From contig NZ_WIAO01000028.1 of assembly GCF_009451885.1 (NCBI RefSeq), positions 1 through 64,000 on the forward strand: a DNA stretch of 64,000 nt. Direction: 5' to 3'. Origin of the DNA: Glycomyces albidus (GTDB lineage: Bacteria; Actinomycetota; Actinomycetes; Mycobacteriales; Micromonosporaceae). Under the pieces are notes generated by a model that saw only the letters and a list, made by a program, of their open reading frames with translations, ran no database searches and was not told the origin of the DNA. The position numbers were made by a program, and so were the translations under genes. Shown one piece after another: positions 41,172 to 49,493 of the stretch (positions are counted from its first letter, which is position 1; the number at the start of each line of letters is the position of its first letter).

Positions 41172-43349
41172 GTGCTGTCCGACATCACCGCAGGCCCCCG
41201 CGCCCCGCATCGTCCCAAGGCCCGGCGCGGCGCCGTGGCCGCCGTCGCCGACTGGTCCGCGCGCCACCGGACCCTCGCCATCGGCGGCTGGCTCGCCCTC
41301 ATCGCCCTCGCCGTCCTCTCCGGCGCCCTCCCGCTCGGCGACGGCGCCGACGCCCGCGACCCCGGCGAAGCCGGCACCGCCGAAGCCGTCATCGACGCCC
41401 GCGGCGGCTACGCCGTCCGCGAGAACGTCCTCATCAGACCCGCCGACGGCGACTACGCCGACGACCCGGCGGCCCGCGACGCCGTCGGCGACCTCGTCGC
41501 CGCGCTGGCCGCCCTCCCCGACGCCGTCGAGGACATCGGCTCGCCGCTGAGCGAGGACGGCGACCGCTGGATCGCCGAGGACGGCTCGGCCGCCCTCGTC
41601 ACGTTCGCGATCCGCGGCCCGGACGCGGCCTACGAGGCCAACGCCGACGCCGCCCTCGACGCCGTCGCCGGCGTCCGCGCCGAGCACCCCGGCACCGACG
41701 TCCTCCAAGCCGGCGACGCGACACTCTCGGGCGCGGTCGACGACGGCATCAAGGACGACATGAAACGCGCCGAGACCACCTCGCTGCCGCTGACGGTCCT
41801 CGTCCTCCTCGCCGTCTTCGGCTCACTCGTCGCCGCCGGGATCCCGCTGCTCCTGGCTGCCACCAGCGTCGCCGGCGCCTTCGGCCTCCTCGGGCTCCTC
41901 GGCCACTGGGTCCCGTTCAACAGCGCCGCCTCGGCCATCGTGCTCCTCATCGGCATGGCCGTCGGCATCGACTACTCGCTGTTCTACCTGCGCCGCTTCA
42001 GAGAGGAGCGGTCGGCCGGGCGCGGCTCCCGCGACGCCCTCCGCGCCACGGCCGCCACCTCCGGTCACGTCATCGCCGCCTCCGGCCTCACCGTCATGGC
42101 CTGCATGACCGGACTCCTCGTCACCGGCATCGACGTCCTGAAGGGACTCGCGCTCGGCACGGTCCTCGTCGTCGGACTCGCCGTCCTCGGCTCGGTGACC
42201 GTCCTCCCCGCGCTCCTCGCGACCCTGCGCCACCGGGTCGACGCCGCCCGCCTCCCGTGGATCGGCAAGCGCCGCATCGACCCCGGACCCTCCCGCTTCT
42301 GGGGCCGCGTCGCCGCGGCCGCCGTCCGCCGTCCGCTCGCCACCGGCGGCCTCGCCGCGGTCGCACTGCTCCTCGCCGCCGTCCCGATGCTCGGGCTCCG
42401 CCTCCAGGACGCCGCCGTCACCGCCAGCCTCCCGCCCGGCACCTCCGCGGCCGTCGACGCCGCCACCGAGATGCAGCGGCACTTCCCCGGGTCCGCCACC
42501 GCCGCCCGCGTCGCCGTCACCGGCCTCGACGGCCCCGAACTCGACGCCGCGCTCGACCGCCTCCACGCCGCCGCGGCCGCTTCCGAAGGGCGCCTGCTGG
42601 AGCCGATCACCGTCACCGAACTCGACGGCGCCGCCGTCGTCCGCGTCCCCCTCGCCGGCGCGGTCACCGGCCCCGAAGCCGACGACGCCCTCGCCCACCT
42701 GCGGGAGACGGCCCTCCCGGCCGCCTTCGGAACCGCCGACACCGCCGTCACCGGCAAGACCGCCCTCCCGCACGACTTCACGCGGCAGCTCCAGGCCCGC
42801 ACCCCCTACACGGTCGCGCTCATCCTCCTGCTCGCGTTCGCCCTGCTCGCCGCCGCCTTCCGGTCCTGGACGATCCCGCTCGCCTCGATCGCCCTCAACC
42901 TCCTGTCGATCGGCGCCGCCTGCGGGGTCCTCATCTGGGTCTTCCAGGACGGGCACCTCGAAGGGCTCCTCGGCTTCACCTCCTACGGCGGCGTCGTCTC
43001 CTGGATCCCCCTGTTCATGTTCGTGATCCTCTTCGGACTGAGCATGGACTACCACATCTTCGTGCTCAGCCGCGTCCAAGAGCGCCGCCGCGCCGGGGCG
43101 GCGAACCGCGACGCGATCGTCGGCGGCACCGCCGCCAGCGCCGGGGTCGTCTCCAGCGCGGCGCTCATCATGACCGGCGTGTTCTCGGTGTTCGTGACGC
43201 TCTCGGCGATCGAGTACAAGATGCTCGGCCTGGGGATGGCGCTGGCGATCCTCATCGACGCCACCCTCGTCCGAGGCGTGCTCCTCCCGGCGGCGCTGGC
43301 GCTCATGGGCGCCCGCGCGTGGGGACGCCCCGGTCATACCGGGGGATGA
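41172..43349 (+). CDS. MMPL/RND family transporter
   Basis: A 725-residue membrane transporter of the MMPL type (about 741 residues if the upstream in-frame ATG at 41124 is used). One helix near the start is followed by a periplasmic domain (about 45-175), then a five-helix bundle with MAVGIDYSLFYLRRFREER (near 265). The same plan repeats in the second half with the GLSMDYHIFVLSRVQERR motif (near 630). The Asp in each GxxxDY motif is part of the proton relay. Such pumps export lipids or hydrophobic compounds. The GTG at 41172 has AGGAAAG eight bases upstream. Confidence 0.92.
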   Translation: MLSDITAGPRAPHRPKARRGAVAAVADWSARHRTLAIGGWLALIALAVLSGALPLGDGADARDPGEAGTAEAVIDARGGYAVRENVLIRPADGDYADDPAARDAVGDLVAALAALPDAVEDIGSPLSEDGDRWIAEDGSAALVTFAIRGPDAAYEANADAALDAVAGVRAEHPGTDVLQAGDATLSGAVDDGIKDDMKRAETTSLPLTVLVLLAVFGSLVAAGIPLLLAATSVAGAFGLLGLLGHWVPFNSAASAIVLLIGMAVGIDYSLFYLRRFREERSAGRGSRDALRATAATSGHVIAASGLTVMACMTGLLVTGIDVLKGLALGTVLVVGLAVLGSVTVLPALLATLRHRVDAARLPWIGKRRIDPGPSRFWGRVAAAAVRRPLATGGLAAVALLLAAVPMLGLRLQDAAVTASLPPGTSAAVDAATEMQRHFPGSATAARVAVTGLDGPELDAALDRLHAAAAASEGRLLEPITVTELDGAAVVRVPLAGAVTGPEADDALAHLRETALPAAFGTADTAVTGKTALPHDFTRQLQARTPYTVALILLLAFALLAAAFRSWTIPLASIALNLLSIGAACGVLIWVFQDGHLEGLLGFTSYGGVVSWIPLFMFVILFGLSMDYHIFVLSRVQERRRAGAANRDAIVGGTAASAGVVSSAALIMTGVFSVFVTLSAIEYKMLGLGMALAILIDATLVRGVLLPAALALMGARAWGRPGHTGG

Positions 43350-43485
43350 CCTGCGATCCGCCGGTACCCCGCCGGTCTCGGGCCGGCGCCGACCACGGGG
43401 ACGGCCGGCACCCCCTCGTCCGCGAGCACGGCGGCCTCGTTCCAGAACACCCGCCGGTTCTGCTTCTGACGCAACGGAACCACAG

Positions 43486-43519
43486 GGGCAGCCCCCGGCC
43501 GCGGGCCGGGGCTGCCCCC
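43486..43519 (+). terminator. terminator after the MMPL gene
   Basis: GGGGCAGCCCC and GGCC segments from 43486 pair with GGCC-GGGGCTGCCCC ending at 43519, with one bulged C. The rest of 43350-43632 shows no supported gene. Confidence 0.6.
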
Positions 43520-43632
43520 TCGCGCGGACCGCATCCGACCCGACCGCGTCCCAAGCACCGGGCCGGTGCGCCGCCGAAGGATCCGACTCGCACGCCGGCG
43601 CACCGAGAGTGACGCCACTGCGTGGAATCTGC

Positions 43633-43644
43633 TAGACATTGCCC
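43633..43644 (+). promoter_or_regulatory. near-consensus leaderless promoter (TAGACA-N6-ATG)
   Basis: TAGACA at 43633-43638 lies six bases before the ATG at 43645. The last base differs from the TAnnnT pattern. Confidence 0.4.
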
Positions 43645-44703
43645 ATGGCTGACAAACCCGGACTGCCCCTGCGCAGAACTCTCGCCCAGAGCCCGCCCAT
43701 CGCCGCGGGGCTCCTCTTCGGCCTCGGCCTCGCCGTCGCGTACGGCGTGGTCTGGTCGCTCCAGGAGCTCAGCACGGTCATCACGGCGCTGGTCGTGGCG
43801 GCGTTCCTCGCGGTCGGCCTCGAGCGGATCATCAGCACCATGACCAACCGCGGCATGCCGCGCTGGCTCGCCATGACCATCCTCTTCCTCGGGCTGGTCC
43901 TGGTGTTCTGCGGCGGCATCGCCGCGATCATTCCCGCGCTCGTCCGCGAGACCGCGCAGTTCGTCGACAACGTCCCCGGGTACTACGAGACCGTCATGGC
44001 CAGCGACCTCGCCAAGCAGTTCGGCGGCGAATCGGGCCTGCTCGAACGCGCCCAGGACGTCCTCACCGCCGGCAACGTCACCAAGGCCCTCGGCGGCGTC
44101 GCGGGCGGCGCGGCCTCCGCCGCCAACGGGCTCGTCTGGACCATCACCACGATCCTGCTGACGATCTTCATCCTCGCGTCCTACACCCAGCTCCGCCAGG
44201 GCTCGCTGCGCCTGGTCGCCGCCTCCAAGCGCGAGCAGACCGGCCGCATCCTCGACGGCATCCTCAAGCAGGTCGGCGCCTACCTCATCGGCGCGCTCGC
44301 GATCGGACTCTTCGCCGGGATCTCCTCGTGGATCTTCATGGCGATCGCCGGCATCCCCTACGGCGCGCTCCTCGCGCTCCTGGTGGCCCTGCTCGACCTG
44401 ATCCCGCAGATCGGCGCCACCATCGGCGCCGTCGTCGTCACCCTGGTGGCACTCGCCATCTCGCCGATGACCGCCGTCGCCTCCGCGATCTTCTTCCTGG
44501 CCTACCAGCAGCTCGAGAACTGGGTCATCTACCCGACGGTCATGCGCAGCGCCGTCAAGGTCTCCAACCTGGCCGCGATCGTCGCGGTCCTGGTCGGCGG
44601 CACCCTCTTCGGCGTCGTCGGCATCGTCCTGTCGGTCCCGATCTACGCGGCGATCCGCCTCATCGGCAAGGAACTCGTCCTCCCGCGCCTCGACAACTCC
44701 TGA
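43645..44703 (+). CDS. AI-2E family permease
   Basis: A 352-residue membrane protein of the AI-2E/PerM family with about seven helices. The central cytosolic domain (about 85-150) and the conserved LIPQIGATIGAVVV and LENWVIYPTVMRSAVKVS-type motifs (cited in part: YQQLENWVIYPTVM) are clear. Proven roles in the family range from autoinducer-2 export to Na+/H+ exchange, so the substrate is open. A strong terminator follows. Confidence 0.9.
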   Translation: MADKPGLPLRRTLAQSPPIAAGLLFGLGLAVAYGVVWSLQELSTVITALVVAAFLAVGLERIISTMTNRGMPRWLAMTILFLGLVLVFCGGIAAIIPALVRETAQFVDNVPGYYETVMASDLAKQFGGESGLLERAQDVLTAGNVTKALGGVAGGAASAANGLVWTITTILLTIFILASYTQLRQGSLRLVAASKREQTGRILDGILKQVGAYLIGALAIGLFAGISSWIFMAIAGIPYGALLALLVALLDLIPQIGATIGAVVVTLVALAISPMTAVASAIFFLAYQQLENWVIYPTVMRSAVKVSNLAAIVAVLVGGTLFGVVGIVLSVPIYAAIRLIGKELVLPRLDNS

Positions 44704-44737
44704 CACCCGGATCCACTCCGGATTCCCGACACGGGGC

Positions 44738-44775
44738 GGGGCCGGTGGCGCATACCCGCACGCGCCACCGGCCCC
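44738..44775 (+). terminator. terminator after the AI-2E gene
   Basis: GGGGCCGGTGGCGC (44738-44751) pairs perfectly with its inverted copy at 44762-44775, followed by GTCTT. Confidence 0.8.
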
Positions 44776-44924
44776 GTCTTCGCTCCCAGCATAAGAGCCC
44801 CGCGCAAGCCCGGGCCCGCGCGCCCCGCCGAAGCACCCGGCGCGACCGCCGCCACCGGTCCGGACCGGCTATCGTCGAACCGAAGCCCTTGGACGCCAAC
44901 GACTCCGACCACCCCTGAGGAAGC

Positions 44925-45374
44925 ATGATGGCCGAACCCCGCACCGCGACCCACTACGAGCAGCTCGGCGGCGAGGCGAATCTGCGCCGCACCGTCGACG
45001 CGTTCTACTCCTCCGTCCTCAAAGACCCGCTCCTCCAGCCGCTCTTCGGCGAGGGCGCTCCCCACCACGTCGACCACCTCACCGCGTTCCTCGCCGAGGT
45101 CTTCGGCGGCCCCGCCCGGTACACCGAGGAACTCGGCGGCTTCGCCACCCTCCTCGCGGCCCACCGCGGCCTGGCCATCACCGACGAGCAGCGCGCCCGG
45201 TTCGTCGAGCTCTTCGACACCGCCGCACGCGAGCAGGCCCTCACCGGCGACGAGGCGCTCCTGCGGTCCGTCCACGACTACCTCGAGTTCGGCACCGAGG
45301 TCGCCCAGGTCAACTCCCACGCCGAAGGCGACACCGACCTCCACCCCTGCCAAGAGGTCCCGCGCTGGCCCTAG
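44925..45374 (+). CDS. truncated haemoglobin, group II-like
   Basis: A 149-residue 2/2 globin: HYEQLGGEANLRRTVDAFYSSVL (cited in part: YEQLGGEANLRRTVDAFY), PLLQPLFGEG at the CD corner, HHVDHLTAFLAEVFGG on helix E, and the proximal His in AAHRGLAITDEQRARF. Such proteins bind O2 or NO in the cytosol and help against nitrosative stress or supply oxygen. Two adjacent ATGs (44925 and 44928) follow a GAGGAAG ribosome site. The C-terminal 20 residues extend past the globin fold with a Cys. Confidence 0.9.
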   Translation: MMAEPRTATHYEQLGGEANLRRTVDAFYSSVLKDPLLQPLFGEGAPHHVDHLTAFLAEVFGGPARYTEELGGFATLLAAHRGLAITDEQRARFVELFDTAAREQALTGDEALLRSVHDYLEFGTEVAQVNSHAEGDTDLHPCQEVPRWP

Positions 45375-45457
45375 CGGCCGGTCTCCAGCCGGGGACGCCT
45401 GCCCGAGCCGCCGGCCGGCGTCGCGGGCAGATGCCGCCACGGCATGCCGGGCACCGC

Positions 45458-45469
45458 TAAGCTCGGCCC
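45458..45469 (+). promoter_or_regulatory. leaderless promoter (TAAGCT-N6-ATG)
   Basis: TAAGCT at 45458-45463 lies six bases before the ATG at 45470. Confidence 0.55.
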
Positions 45470-46024
45470 ATGGGCCTGCTTCGATACTCGATCAACACCA
45501 CTCTGGACGGCTGCTGCGACCACGAGGCCGTCACTCCCGACGAATCCCTGCACCGGCACGCGACCGAGACCATCGGGCGTGCGGAGGCACTCCTCTTCGG
45601 GCGCGTGATCTACGGGATGATGGAGGAGGCCTGGCGGCTCCCCGAGTCCGGTGAGCCGCCGGAGTGGATGGAGCCGTGGATGGTCCCGTTCGCCCGGACC
45701 ATCGACGCCAAGCCGAAGTACGTCGTCTCCAGCACCCTCGAGAGCGTCGACTGGAACGCGCAGCTCGTGGAAGGCGACCTCGCCGCGGCCGTCCGCGCTC
45801 TCAAGAACGAGTACGGGAGCCTCTACACCGGCGGCGTGACCCTCCCGCTCGCGCTCGCCGAACTCGACCTCATCGACGAGTACGAGTTCGTCATCCACCC
45901 CCGGCTGGCCGGCCGCGGGCCCACCCCCTTCGCGGGCCTGGCCGCCCACATCGACCTCGTCCCCACCTCGCGGTTCGACCTCGCCTGCGGCGCCGTGGTG
46001 ACGCGCTACGAACCGAAGCGCTGA
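45470..46024 (+). CDS. dihydrofolate reductase family protein (RibD C-terminal domain)
   Basis: A 184-residue RibD-C/DHFR-fold protein. It starts MGLLRYSINTTLDGC and shows RAEALLFGRVIYGMM (near 39), KYVVSSTLESVDWNAQLVEGD (cited in part: KYVVSSTLESVDW), YTGGVTLPLALAELDLIDEY-type NADPH region (cited in part: YTGGVTLPLALAEL), and a closing VTRYEP strand. These orphan reductases are common in actinobacteria and their substrate is usually unknown. Leaderless start. Confidence 0.88.
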   Translation: MGLLRYSINTTLDGCCDHEAVTPDESLHRHATETIGRAEALLFGRVIYGMMEEAWRLPESGEPPEWMEPWMVPFARTIDAKPKYVVSSTLESVDWNAQLVEGDLAAAVRALKNEYGSLYTGGVTLPLALAELDLIDEYEFVIHPRLAGRGPTPFAGLAAHIDLVPTSRFDLACGAVVTRYEPKR

Positions 46025-46064
46025 CCCGGCGCCCCGCTTCGGCGGCCGACCGGACGGATCCGCC

Positions 46065-46085
46065 GCGGCCCCCACCCGGGGCCGC
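46065..46085 (+). terminator. hairpin after the RibD-C gene
   Basis: GCGGCCCC (46065-46072) pairs with GGGGCCGC (46078-46085) around a 5-nt loop. Downstream, TTGCCC (46142) and TACGCT (46166) with an 18-bp spacer may be the promoter of the LysE gene. Confidence 0.45.
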
Positions 46086-46233
46086 CGGGTCCCTGATCCG
46101 CGGTCGGCGGACCCCCGCGGGTCCTGCGGTTCGGAACGGCATTGCCCGCGCCGCCGTTCGAGCCGTACGCTGGGACCGTTTGGCCGCGTGAGCGCGGCTC
46201 GCACCCCCGTCCCCGTGCTGAGAGGAAGCGCCC

Positions 46234-46884
46234 GTGTTCGGCACCGTCGACCTGTGGACCTACGTCGTCGCCTCGGTCCTCGTCATCCTGCTGCCGGGAC
46301 CCAACTCGCTGTACGTGCTCTCCGTGGCCTCGCGGCGCGGCCGCCGCGACGGCTTCAAAGCCGCCGGCGCGGTCTTCTGCGGCGACTCGGTCATCATGAT
46401 CGCCACCGCCGCCGGCCTCGCGTCGGTGTTCGCCACCTCCCCGCTCATCTACAACCTGGTCCGCTGGGCCGGCGTCGTGTACCTCGCCTACCTCGCGTTC
46501 GGCCTCATCCGCGGCGGGATCAGGTCCTGGCGCGCCGCCCGCCGCGGCGACGCCGTCGAGGACGCCCCGGCCCCCGCGATCGCCGCGAACGAGCGGCCCT
46601 TCACCCGCGCGCTCATCGCGAGCCTGCTCAACCCCAAGGCGATCCTGTTCTTCGTCTCGTTCTTCGTGCAGTTCGTCGACCCGAACTACGCCTACCCGGT
46701 CCTCAGCTACGGCGTCCTCTTCGTGATCATCCAGGCCATCTCCATGACCTACCTGACCACGCTGATCCTCGCCGGAGACGGGCTCGCCCAGACGTTCCGC
46801 AGGCGCCGGCGACTCGCCGCCGCCGGCAACGGCCTCGTGGGCGCGGTCATGATCGGCTTCGCCGCGAAACTCGCCGCGGGCTGA
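46234..46884 (+). CDS. LysE family transporter
   Basis: A 216-residue membrane exporter of the LysE/RhtB group with about six helices. The signature LLPGPNSLYVLSVASRRGRRDG (cited in part: LPGPNSLYVLSVASRRGR) is at residues 18-37 and NPKAILFFVSFFVQF at about 137. It exports amino acids; comparison suggests the LeuE/RhtB side, but the substrate is not fixed. The GTG start has GAGAGGAAG upstream. Confidence 0.92.
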   Translation: MFGTVDLWTYVVASVLVILLPGPNSLYVLSVASRRGRRDGFKAAGAVFCGDSVIMIATAAGLASVFATSPLIYNLVRWAGVVYLAYLAFGLIRGGIRSWRAARRGDAVEDAPAPAIAANERPFTRALIASLLNPKAILFFVSFFVQFVDPNYAYPVLSYGVLFVIIQAISMTYLTTLILAGDGLAQTFRRRRRLAAAGNGLVGAVMIGFAAKLAAG

Positions 46885-47040
46885 CCGCGACCGTGTGCCG
46901 CGACCGGCGCCGCGACGCCGCCCAGCGGGTACTCGGACACACGCCCCCGGGACGCAGTGAACCGCGCCGCCCGGCCTGCCGGCTCCGGTGCTTGACCCCA
47001 CTGGAGCGGTCGGTCGGACGGCGCGGCCGCCCTTGGAGAG

Positions 47041-47061
47041 CGCCCGGCCGAGGGCCGGGCG
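47041..47061 (-). terminator. hairpin at the end of the galactanase arm
   Basis: CGCCCGGCC (47041-47049) pairs with GGCCGGGCG (47053-47061) around GAG, just past the stop of the last leftward GH53 gene and between convergent units. Confidence 0.6.
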
Positions 47062-47075
47062 GGGGTTCGAGGTCC

Positions 47076-48215
47076 TTACAGCTTGCCCAAGGTCCGCAAC
47101 CCAGGCAGCGCCTTGCCGTCGAAGTCGAACAGCGCCTGGTTCTCCCAGCCGTTCCCGCTCGCGGGGTCGGCCGGGTCCCAGCCGGCGCCTTCGACGCCGG
47201 TCCAGGTGGCCTCCCACCAGATCACGCCCCTGCCGAGCCCGTCCGGGACGTTCCTGACGACCTCGGCCACGGCCTCGAGCCAGTACGACTGGTTCTCCGG
47301 GCTCGCCGGGTACCCGGCGACGGGCTCGGGGTCGGTGATGATGTTCGCGAACCCGTCCGAGTCCCCGGTCGTGAACGGGTACGCGGTCTCGACCACGTAG
47401 ATCGGCTTCCCGTACCGGACCGCGAGGTCGTTCAGGTTGGCCTCGAGGCCCGACAGCGGCCCGTGCCAGTACGGGTAGTACGAGGCGCCGATGGCGTCGA
47501 ACGGCACGCCGTTCGCGACGGCGTTGTCGAAGAACCACCGGAACGCCCCGTTGTCGCCGCCCTCGGCGAGGTGCAGCATCGCCTTCGCGCCGGGGGCGGT
47601 GTCGTGCACGGCGTCGCACCCGGCGGTCAGCAGCCGGGCCATCTGCTCGAGCTGGTCCCAGCGGCCGTCGGGCCACAGGAGGCCGCCGTTGGTCTCGTTG
47701 CCGACCTGGACGAGCGCGGGCTCGACGCCGGCGTCCGCGAGCGCCCCGAGCACGTCCGCGGTGTGGTCGTACACCGCGCTCACGAGGTCCTCGAAGGGCA
47801 GTTCCGCCCAGGCCGCGGGCTTGAACTGCTTGCCCGGGTCGGCCCAGGCGTCCGAGTAGTGGAAGTCGACCATGAGGTCCATGCCGGCGCGTTTGGCGCG
47901 CGTGCCGAGTTCGACCACCTGGGTCGCGGTGTTGTAGCCGTCGGCGGGGTCGACCCAGACCTTCGCCCGGACGAGGTCGACGCCGCTGGAGGCGAGGATC
48001 TTCACCGCGTCGCCGGTGCGGCCGTTGGCCTTGCGGTAGACCGCGCCGTAGTCCTCGTTCTTGATCAGGCCGGAGATGTCCGCGCCGCGGACGAACGTGT
48101 CGGGCCGGGGCCCGCCCTTGTCGCCGAGCGCTTCGGCGAGGGCCGGCGTGGCCGATGCGGCGGCGACGCCGAGGGCGCCGAGCCCGGCGGCCCCGATGGC
48201 GGTTCTACGTTTCAT
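47076..48215 (-). CDS. GH53 endo-beta-1,4-galactanase, exported (second copy)
   Basis: A 379-residue GH53 enzyme that cuts beta-1,4-galactan of pectic arabinogalactan I. Residues 1-27 are a signal peptide starting MKRRTAIGAAGLG. The (beta/alpha)8 barrel has FVRGADISGLIKNED at the start, LMVDFHYSDAWADPGKQ, acid/base Glu in LVQVGNETNGGLLWPDG (about 190), and nucleophile Glu in IYVVETAYPFT (about 300). WWEATWTGVEGAGW and NGWENQALFDF close the protein. It is the last gene of the leftward arm, 98 bp after the first GH53 gene, with a hairpin between them. Confidence 0.95.
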   Translation of the reverse strand: MKRRTAIGAAGLGALGVAAASATPALAEALGDKGGPRPDTFVRGADISGLIKNEDYGAVYRKANGRTGDAVKILASSGVDLVRAKVWVDPADGYNTATQVVELGTRAKRAGMDLMVDFHYSDAWADPGKQFKPAAWAELPFEDLVSAVYDHTADVLGALADAGVEPALVQVGNETNGGLLWPDGRWDQLEQMARLLTAGCDAVHDTAPGAKAMLHLAEGGDNGAFRWFFDNAVANGVPFDAIGASYYPYWHGPLSGLEANLNDLAVRYGKPIYVVETAYPFTTGDSDGFANIITDPEPVAGYPASPENQSYWLEAVAEVVRNVPDGLGRGVIWWEATWTGVEGAGWDPADPASGNGWENQALFDFDGKALPGLRTLGKL

Positions 48216-48256
48216 GTGGACGGTCGCTTTCTGTCGTGAGGGATTCGGGGGATTCG

Positions 48257-48295
48257 GGGTCCGGCCCCTCGGCGCGCGGCCGGGGGACCGGACCC
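48257..48295 (-). terminator. imperfect hairpin between the two GH53 genes
   Basis: GGGTCCGG (48257-48264) pairs with CCGGACCC (48288-48295), extended by CCCC/GGGG with a bulge. It may partly stop leftward transcription between the two galactanase genes. Confidence 0.45.
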
Positions 48296-48313
48296 ACCGG
48301 GGGCGGGGCGGGC

Positions 48314-49423
48314 CTACAGGGTGCCGAGGGTCCGCAGGGCCGGGGTGGCCTTCCACGCGAAGTCGAACAGGGCCTGGTTCTCCCAGCCGTTCTTGCTGTT
48401 CGGGTCGTACGGGTCCCAGCCGTTGCCGGCGACGGCGGTCCAGGTGGCCTCCCACCAGAACACGCCGGCGCCGCGCCCGTTCGGGACGTTCTTGACGACG
48501 TTCGCGATCGCGGTGAGCATGTTCTGCTGCCCGGTGTAGCTCGCCGGGTAGCCGGACACCGGGGTCGCGGCGCTGATGATGTTGCCGAACCCGTCCCGGT
48601 CGCCCGGGTTGAACGGGTACGCGGTCTCGACCACGTACACCGGCTTGCCGTACCGGGACGCCATGTCGTTGAGGTTCGACTGGAGTCCGGAGAGCGAGCC
48701 GTGCCAGTACGGGTAGTACGAGGCGCCGATGGCGTCCCAGGCGACGCCGCGGGCCTTCATGGCGTCGAAGAACCAGCGGAACAGCGAGTTGTTGCCGCCT
48801 TCGGCGAGGTGCAGCATGACCTTCGCGGCGGGCACGGTCGCGCGGACGGCACCGGCGCCCGAGATGAGGAACTGCGCGAGGTTGTCGAGCTGGTCGTAGC
48901 GGCCGGTGGGCCACAGCATCCCGCCGTTGAGCTCGTTGCCGACCTGGACCATCTGCGGGGCGGCGCCCGCGGCGACCATGGCGCCGAGGACGTCCCGGGT
49001 GTGGTCGTAGACGGCGGTCTTGAGCTGCGCGACGCTGTAGTTCGCCCATGCGGCGGGCTTGGTCTGGGCGCCGGGGTCGGCCCAGGTGTCGGAGTAGTGG
49101 AAGTCGACGAGCACGTTCATGCCCGCCGCCCGGGCGCGCCTGGCGACGTTCACGACGTGGGTCTTGTTGTTGTAGCCGTCGGCCGGGTCGACCCAGACCT
49201 TGAGCCGGATCCAGTTGACGCCGCTCTTCTGGAGGATCCAGACGGCGTCCTCCCGCCAGCCGTCGGCCCACATGTACACGCCGCCTTTGGCTTCGGACTT
49301 GGCGAGGCTGGAGATGTCGGCGCCGCGCGCGAACGAGGTCTGCGCCGAAGCCGCGGTGCCGCCGCCGAGGACGGCGAGTGCCGGGGCAGCCACTGCGGCC
49401 GTGAGGGCGGTTCTTCTCTTCAT
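48314..49423 (-). CDS. GH53 endo-beta-1,4-galactanase, exported (first copy)
   Basis: A 369-residue GH53 enzyme with signal peptide (residues 1-27, MKRRTALTAAVAAPALAVLG then SAQT). The barrel shows FARGADISSLAKSEAKGG, VLVDFHYSDTWADPGAQ, acid/base Glu in MVQVGNELNGGMLW (about 175), nucleophile Glu in VYVVETAYPFNPGD (about 284), and GVFWWEATWTAV. It is clearly paralogous to the 47076 gene throughout. It follows the beta-galactosidase gene after about 70 bp that contain a hairpin. Secretion points to attack on galactan outside the cell. Confidence 0.95.
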   Translation of the reverse strand: MKRRTALTAAVAAPALAVLGGGTAASAQTSFARGADISSLAKSEAKGGVYMWADGWREDAVWILQKSGVNWIRLKVWVDPADGYNNKTHVVNVARRARAAGMNVLVDFHYSDTWADPGAQTKPAAWANYSVAQLKTAVYDHTRDVLGAMVAAGAAPQMVQVGNELNGGMLWPTGRYDQLDNLAQFLISGAGAVRATVPAAKVMLHLAEGGNNSLFRWFFDAMKARGVAWDAIGASYYPYWHGSLSGLQSNLNDMASRYGKPVYVVETAYPFNPGDRDGFGNIISAATPVSGYPASYTGQQNMLTAIANVVKNVPNGRGAGVFWWEATWTAVAGNGWDPYDPNSKNGWENQALFDFAWKATPALRTLGTL

Positions 49424-49461
49424 TGAGATCTCACTCCCTATGGTGATTTCTTCGGGGGGTG

Positions 49462-49487
49462 GCGGCCCCGCGGGGTTGCGGGGCCGC
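49462..49487 (-). terminator. hairpin between beta-galactosidase and GH53 genes
   Basis: GCGGCCCCGC (49462-49471) pairs perfectly with GCGGGGCCGC (49478-49487) around GGGGTT. No T-run follows, so partial read-through and graded expression are possible. Confidence 0.55.
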
Positions 49488-49493
49488 GAAGGC

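Noticed and set aside
47041-47061. Attachment site or element end near the galactan locus
   Set aside because: No integrase, transposase, tRNA or matching repeat on the other side; the sequence is a simple terminator hairpin.
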